Position numbers and translations under genes: made by a program. This document shows positions 58,961 through 64,000 of a stretch of DNA of 64,000 nucleotides, in pieces. This DNA comes from Atriophallophorus winterbourni (lineage: Eukaryota > Platyhelminthes > Trematoda > Plagiorchiida > Microphallidae). Location: assembly GCA_013407085.1 (NCBI GenBank), contig JACCGJ010023827.1, positions 55,042-119,041 on the forward strand, in the 5' to 3' direction. The notes under the pieces were generated by a model that was not told the DNA's origin, ran no database searches, and was given only the letters and a program-made list of their open reading frames with translations. Numbering within the stretch: position 1 is the first letter of the stretch; the number at the start of each line of letters is the position of its first letter.

Positions 58961-61033
58961 CAGTTTCGTAATCACGAACCACTTGTAATAAGTGAACATT
59001 TTTATTACATGATATTTGCATTTTAATGAACGTCTGACTTGTGATAATGCATGCTTAAGTGTTATTTTAAATCCAGATCGTGTGTAAGTAAAATGAATAT
59101 ATTTCATTGCCGTCGATCAATTCGAATAGACTAAAAAATAATTACATATAGCAATTTAAAAAGTTTCGTTTTTGATATATTACAAGTGAATATTACAATT
59201 GTCATTGAGTTTATTATTTTTTGAAAGCTTCAAAATGTATGTTATTTTTTAAATTAATAATTTATACTGTTTTAGTTTAATTAGTTATTTTCTATGAGTT
59301 GAATTATACGCGGTTATATACTCAAGTAGCAAGGTTCACATTTTCAATCATGGTTAAATTTATACACATCAATGAACAGATGAAAAAATTCTAACCGTTG
59401 ATTGCAATGGAAAGTTCAAGGGTACAAGTTGATTTCACAAAATTGGGAATCAGCATTGAATTTTTGAGATTTTTTCAACTGTACATATTGAAGTGATTCT
59501 TCCACATATGCATCCAAATTATTCCTCACAAACTCAAATTCGCTGCAAATTTTGGTTTCTAAGAATGCTTCCATTTTAATCTTGTCATGATTCGTGCCGA
59601 ATATTTTGTAACAAATTCTCCTTCTAGTTCATACCTTTATAAAATTGTTTTGCAATTATCTTGTGTTTAATGTATATGCTTATTTAAGCAATACCATTGA
59701 CCTTCACAAAAAATTCATCATTACATTTCAGTTTAGACAACAGAATGTTTGCGCACCTTAACTTTAAAACAAATTTCCAAATAACTATAAGATATTTATC
59801 AAACGATTTTCATGAAAAAACAATCCCACACATTCGCACATCCGGAAATTTAACCCAAACTCTTGATCAAGCCATCGAATTTTCATAATGTCTGACAACA
59901 TTGCATGTCTGTAGGAAATGAAATACATGCTGACGGAATTGTCGACGGGTGATTAACGATTTTCTAATTTATCACGACATGTTGAAAGTAACTAATGTAC
60001 CCGGATATGCCCGAAGCACTCCGGCCATAAACATGGACAAATTAAAACATTGTTTAAGAGAAAATACCAAAGGGATTTTATCTATTTAAATAATAATTAT
60101 ATATTTTGTTAGATGCCTAGAAAATGATTTACGTGAATCTGCAACATACGAATGAGACGTTATTTTTTAACGAAGTTTTCTGTTTCTTCGGTATTCATTT
60201 TCGCCAAAACATTCAGACAAAATTCCATTTCATTCCACATGACCATGATTTCTGATAACAGCATGTATTAAATAAAAATATTCATTACGAGCGAAACTTG
60301 ATCTGAATACATTTTTAGTGTTCTGCTATTATCACACACAAATATAAATATATACATATATCATAAGACTTATATTTGAAATGGAATCCGGGATTATGAA
60401 TATAAATTTAGTCTATAGTTAGATGCCTCTATCGCTACATTATTGATTTTGCACTAATGATTTAAGTTTGCTATTAACGTTGCTCTTTTTTCTCAAGCTC
60501 TGATAAATATAAAATATGTTGAACCAAATGTTTGTCGTTTCATTATTTTTAGCAAAACTCTCATCTGCGTAAAGAATTATTGAGTTACAGTTGTGGAACG
60601 CGTAGTTTTTCTTATAGACACGCATGAATAAATAATAAGCAGTCTGCGTCCAAAATAATAATAGAAATAAATATAGATTGCCATATATTCAAACACACCT
60701 TACTTCAACAAATGTGATTTACGAAAAAGCATTAATAGTAATTCGCAGAAGTTAGAGATGTTTGGTAAACCTTAAGATAAAGCTTAAACTTAAAATTTTC
60801 CTCATGATTTTTAGAATCAGTATTTAAAGCTCTGGTACAGAGTTTAATTTAGTTGTGTGGCGACAGAAAAAAGCTTAAATACTTTTTGATGATTTCACAC
60901 TGCTATAAGTTAAGCGAAATTCGTTATAATTATTTTTTAACCACGGTTTGCGTTGAGTAAATAGATGTATATCAAACCCAAGCCACCACACATATAGGAT
61001 TTTTGTTACGACATAATGACCTATGTAATCAGC
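58961..61033. other. Intergenic, nothing recognised
   Basis: A+T-rich; no frame above about 65 codons and no repeat recognised. Confidence 0.5.
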
Positions 61034-61990
61034 GACATGTGAACATGTGCTACTTAGATATCTGAAAAGCCTTCGATCGTGTTAACCATATCCTACTACT
61101 GCAGAAGCTCAAAAAGCTTGATATCACTTGAAAGTTGTTGAATTGGCTAAATGACTACCTAACAAATCGCACTACAAAGGTACGTGTTAATGGTGCATTA
61201 TCAAAACCAATCGCAGCAACTAGTGTAATTCCCCAAGGTTCAGTCCTTGGTCCGATCCTCTTTCTGGTTTATGTCAATGAAGTACCGGAAATTGTTCGAT
61301 GTAAAATTTCGTTATTTGCGTACGACATGAAGATATGGCGTTGCAGCTGTAGCCCAAAAGACTGTCTGCTATTACAAAAAGATCTTGATACGCTTCACAG
61401 CAGCTCGTTGAAGAACAAACTGCAGTTTAACTTCAACAAATGCAAGCTCATGTACGTGGGGATTTCACTAGAGTTCACATATCATAATGATTCGCAGGTC
61501 CTTGAAAATTGCAGTGAAGAACAAGATTTAGGTGTCTAGATATGCTCCAGTTTAAAAACCTTACTTCTAACTAACAGGGCCTCTAAAAAAACAACACGTG
61601 TCCTAAATATACCCAAACGGTTGTTTGGGTAATTTTCGCTCATGATATTCCCAAGGATCATGAATACATACTTGAGACCAGTCATGGAATACGCTGCGCA
61701 GTCATGGTCTTTGTGGCTCAAGAAGGATGTTGAACTTATGCAGCTCAAAAAACTAGATCTCAGCACCCGAAACAAGCCTTATAAAGAAAGGATAGCTCAA
61801 ATGAATCTGTTCAAGTTTCATTATCGAAGAATCAGAGGAGACCTTACAAAACATTCCATACCCCGAACCATCCATTACAGGATTTATTCACGTGAAGGGA
61901 TATGAGCAATTATCGTACCCATGGCTATGTGCATGACTTTCAAATTAAATTAGACGAATTTTATTGAATGATACATTTTCCGTATACCTA
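61034..61990 (+). mobile_element. CR1-clade LINE, 5'-truncated copy 3
   Basis: Starts in the RT A box (MCYLDI-stop-KAFDRVNH) at about 61034. The frame 61135-61536 has PQGSVLGPILFLVYVNEVP, LFAYDMKIW, FNKCKLMYVG and EEQDLGV. A second frame 61642-61902 has YAAQSWSLWLKKDVELMQ and YKERIAQMNLFKFHYRRIRG. The catalytic FADD is FAYD. Same family as copies 1 and 2 but in opposite orientation and more decayed, with two in-frame stops and internal deletions. Confidence 0.9.
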
Positions 61991-62314
61991 TACACTGCTT
62001 AATCTTATTCCGTATCTTGTTTATACACTTACTTTTCAATTTTTACCATCCTATGGTTGCTTTTATACAATTGAATACCTTGATTTACGTTAAATTACCT
62101 TGATTATTAGAAGCGTGTAGCAAAATAATTGAAAATCATTTTTTATCTCTACCGGAGATTACTAAAACAAAACGAAATTAAACTTTTTTGTTTAGTTATA
62201 ATCACTACGACCGGAAGACTTTAGCATGTAAATCAATTATGTAAATAGGTATTCGGGTTACTTTGAGGAAATTTTCTGTCATATTAACAAAGAACCTCAC
62301 TTGCTTTAATATAT

Positions 62315-64000
62315 TGTTGTTGGCCTCCTTCGGTCGATGGCGACCATGGATGTACATCACAAACTAATGGATTTTCATGTTTTACAGCTTTTTGAATGAC
62401 TAAACAGTCCGATTCGGGAGGAACAATCTCTCCCGCAGCACCTGCAACGATGGTCAGAACTCTGTTGTATGGCGTCAGTTACACGCCGGCAGGGGGATCT
62501 GCGTTCAGCAGAAAAGAGCTGTATCTGCTTCTCCCCAGCTAGCAGACGACGCTTTACACAATGCCTCCAATTTGAGCGGTCAAGTGCAAGTTCTTCTTAA
62601 CTGGCCTGGTCAATGCCAAGAGCTTTCATATCTCTTTGGCAAACGTCTTTGGACCGCAAGTGCGGTCTGCCCAATGGTCAACTTCCTAATTGCAACTGAC
62701 CATAGAGTAGATCTTTCGGAATACGACCATTTTCCATTCTAAGGACATGACCAAGCCACCGCAGGCGGCGCTGACGTAATAGGGTGAACGTTCTCTGTAT
62801 ACCAGCTTTTGAAAGCACTTCAGCGTTAGTCAGTCTGTCCATCCACGATATGTTCAAGATACGACGGATGCTTCGTAGATGGAAAGCATTCAGCTTACGT
62901 TCGTGTCTTGCGTGGGTGGTCCAGGATTCACTGCCGTACAGTAGAACATTTTGTACGCACGCGCTGTACACCATCATCTTCGTCTTTACAGTCAGCTTGC
63001 GGTTACCCCAAACACGAGAGTTCAATCGGGACAAAATGACAGCTGCTCTGCCAATCCGCTTATCAATCTCCGTGTCTAGCGAGAGGTTATCCGCAATGGT
63101 TGAACCAAGATATGTGAAATGATGTACTGGTTCAAGCTGACAGTTTCCAACAGTGATGATTGGTGGCGATACAGTCACTTGACCAAGGACTTTGGTCTTG
63201 CTCATGCTGATTGTAAGACCAAAGTCTTTGCATGCCGACGAAAAACAGTCCATTAGCGACTGTAGGTACTCTTGGGAGTGAGCAACGAATGCTGCATCGT
63301 CTGCAAACAACAGGTGACGAATTATCACATCCCGTACTTTGGTTTGTGCTCTCAACCGGTTCAGGTTGGAAAGCTTACCATCACTTCGCGTGCGTATGTA
63401 AATGCCTTCTGTCCTCGTCCGTAAAACGTGCTTCAGAAGCAGAGCAAAGAAAATGCCGAACAGCGTGGGAGCAAGAACACACCATTGTTTGACGCCTCGG
63501 CGAATTTTAAAGGCTTCTAAACTGCAAGCGTTAAAATGGACTGAGCCTTTCATGCCTGAGTGGAACGAAATAACGAATTTGAGCAAATTTGAGGGGCAGC
63601 CTATCAGATCAAGCATTTTGAAATGACGCTTCCTGCTAACGTAGTCGAATGCTTCAGTTAAATCAATAAAAACAGCGTATAATGGCATACGCTGTTCCCG
63701 ACACTTTTCTTGAAGTTGTTTCAGGGAGAAGATCATGTCAACTGTTGATCTTCCCTTTCGGATGCCACATTGAGATTCGGAGTAAATTTTATCAGCTAAA
63801 ACTTGTAATTGGATCTGTAAGACATTAGCAAACAATTTGTCTACAACATTCAGAAGGGAGATTCCTCTGTAATTGTTGCAGTCGCCTCCGTCACCCTTAT
63901 TCTTAAATAGCGCGATGATCTTTGGGTCTCGCATCTCATGTGGGACATACCTCTCCTGCTAGCACTGAGGAAGCAAATGGTAAAGAGGTTGTAATGATGC
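62315..64000 (-). mobile_element. RTE-type LINE, RT and 3' end, continues past window
   Basis: SR2/BovB-like non-LTR element. The RT frame occupies 63934-62678. A TAG about 25 codons upstream (near 63960, C-stop-QERYVPHEM where Trp is usual) interrupts the protein. The decayed C-terminus (about 62680-62330) keeps a Cys/His tail (CCGRDCSSRIGLF). The element ends near 62315 in an ACAAT-type tail. The endonuclease would lie beyond the right edge. Confidence 0.93.
62678..63934 (-). pseudogene. RTE-type reverse transcriptase, 418-codon open frame
   Basis: Motifs in order: IIALFKNKGDGGDCNNYRGI, SESQCGIRKGRSTVDMIFSL, VFIDLTEAFDYVSR, RRGVKQWCVLAPTLF, HLLFADDAAFVAHS (catalytic FADD intact), LTISMSKTKVL, FTYLGSTI and RLNSRVWGNRKLTVKTKM, then LLYGSESWTTHARHERKLNA. 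A thumb/connector with RQRRLRWLGHVLRM follows. No stop or frameshift occurs inside 1257 nt, so this is the youngest-looking coding sequence among the elements here. The stop near 63960 and the decayed tail argue it is still inactive. Confidence 0.93.

Overview
The window is A+T-rich eukaryotic DNA. The platyhelminth, probably trematode/schistosome-like, origin is an inference from four signs: one multi-exon integrin gene with a 32-nt first intron and kilobase later introns; a heavy load of old non-LTR elements (CR1 and RTE types); a CsRn1/Boudicca-type Gypsy element; and Penelope-like elements (PLEs) with hammerhead-like motifs. No tRNA, rRNA or bacterial-type gene was seen.

The left half (1-31 kb, minus strand) is an integrin alpha-subunit gene. 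I could assemble 17 coding exons from the ATG at 30987 to 1107. Every junction has AG/GT borders and matching codon phase, giving 1010 codons in frame. They encode a signal peptide, a seven-blade FG-GAP beta-propeller without an alpha-I domain, the thigh domain, calf-1 and part of calf-2. The transmembrane segment and tail lie beyond the left edge. The introns carry RTE and CR1 fragments and many short dispersed repeats.

The right half (31-64 kb) has no host gene that I can support. In order it holds: a decayed Gypsy/CsRn1-type LTR retrotransposon (31.5-36.6 kb, plus); a CR1-type LINE with a 441-codon RT frame (39.5-41.9 kb, minus); a second CR1 copy of the same family (45.1-46.6 kb, minus); an RTE tail (47.8-48.0 kb, plus); a pair of pogo/Tigger-type DNA-transposon remnants in inverted orientation (49.5-51.4 kb); a different CR1-like fragment (52.1-52.6 kb, plus); two PLE fragments (53.8-54.3 kb plus, 57.8-59.0 kb minus); a third CR1 copy (61.0-62.0 kb, plus); and the RT half of an RTE element running off the right edge (62.3-64.0 kb, minus).

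The main non-coding theme is a set of repeats with the hammerhead-ribozyme layout (C-U-G-A-N-G-A, stem II, G-A-A-A, a 2-3 bp self-complementary helix III). They occur in at least three sequence families at about 20 places. One family lies a short distance 3' of the GIY-YIG region of both PLE fragments. This matches the known presence of minimal type I hammerheads in PLEs and in metazoan retrozymes.
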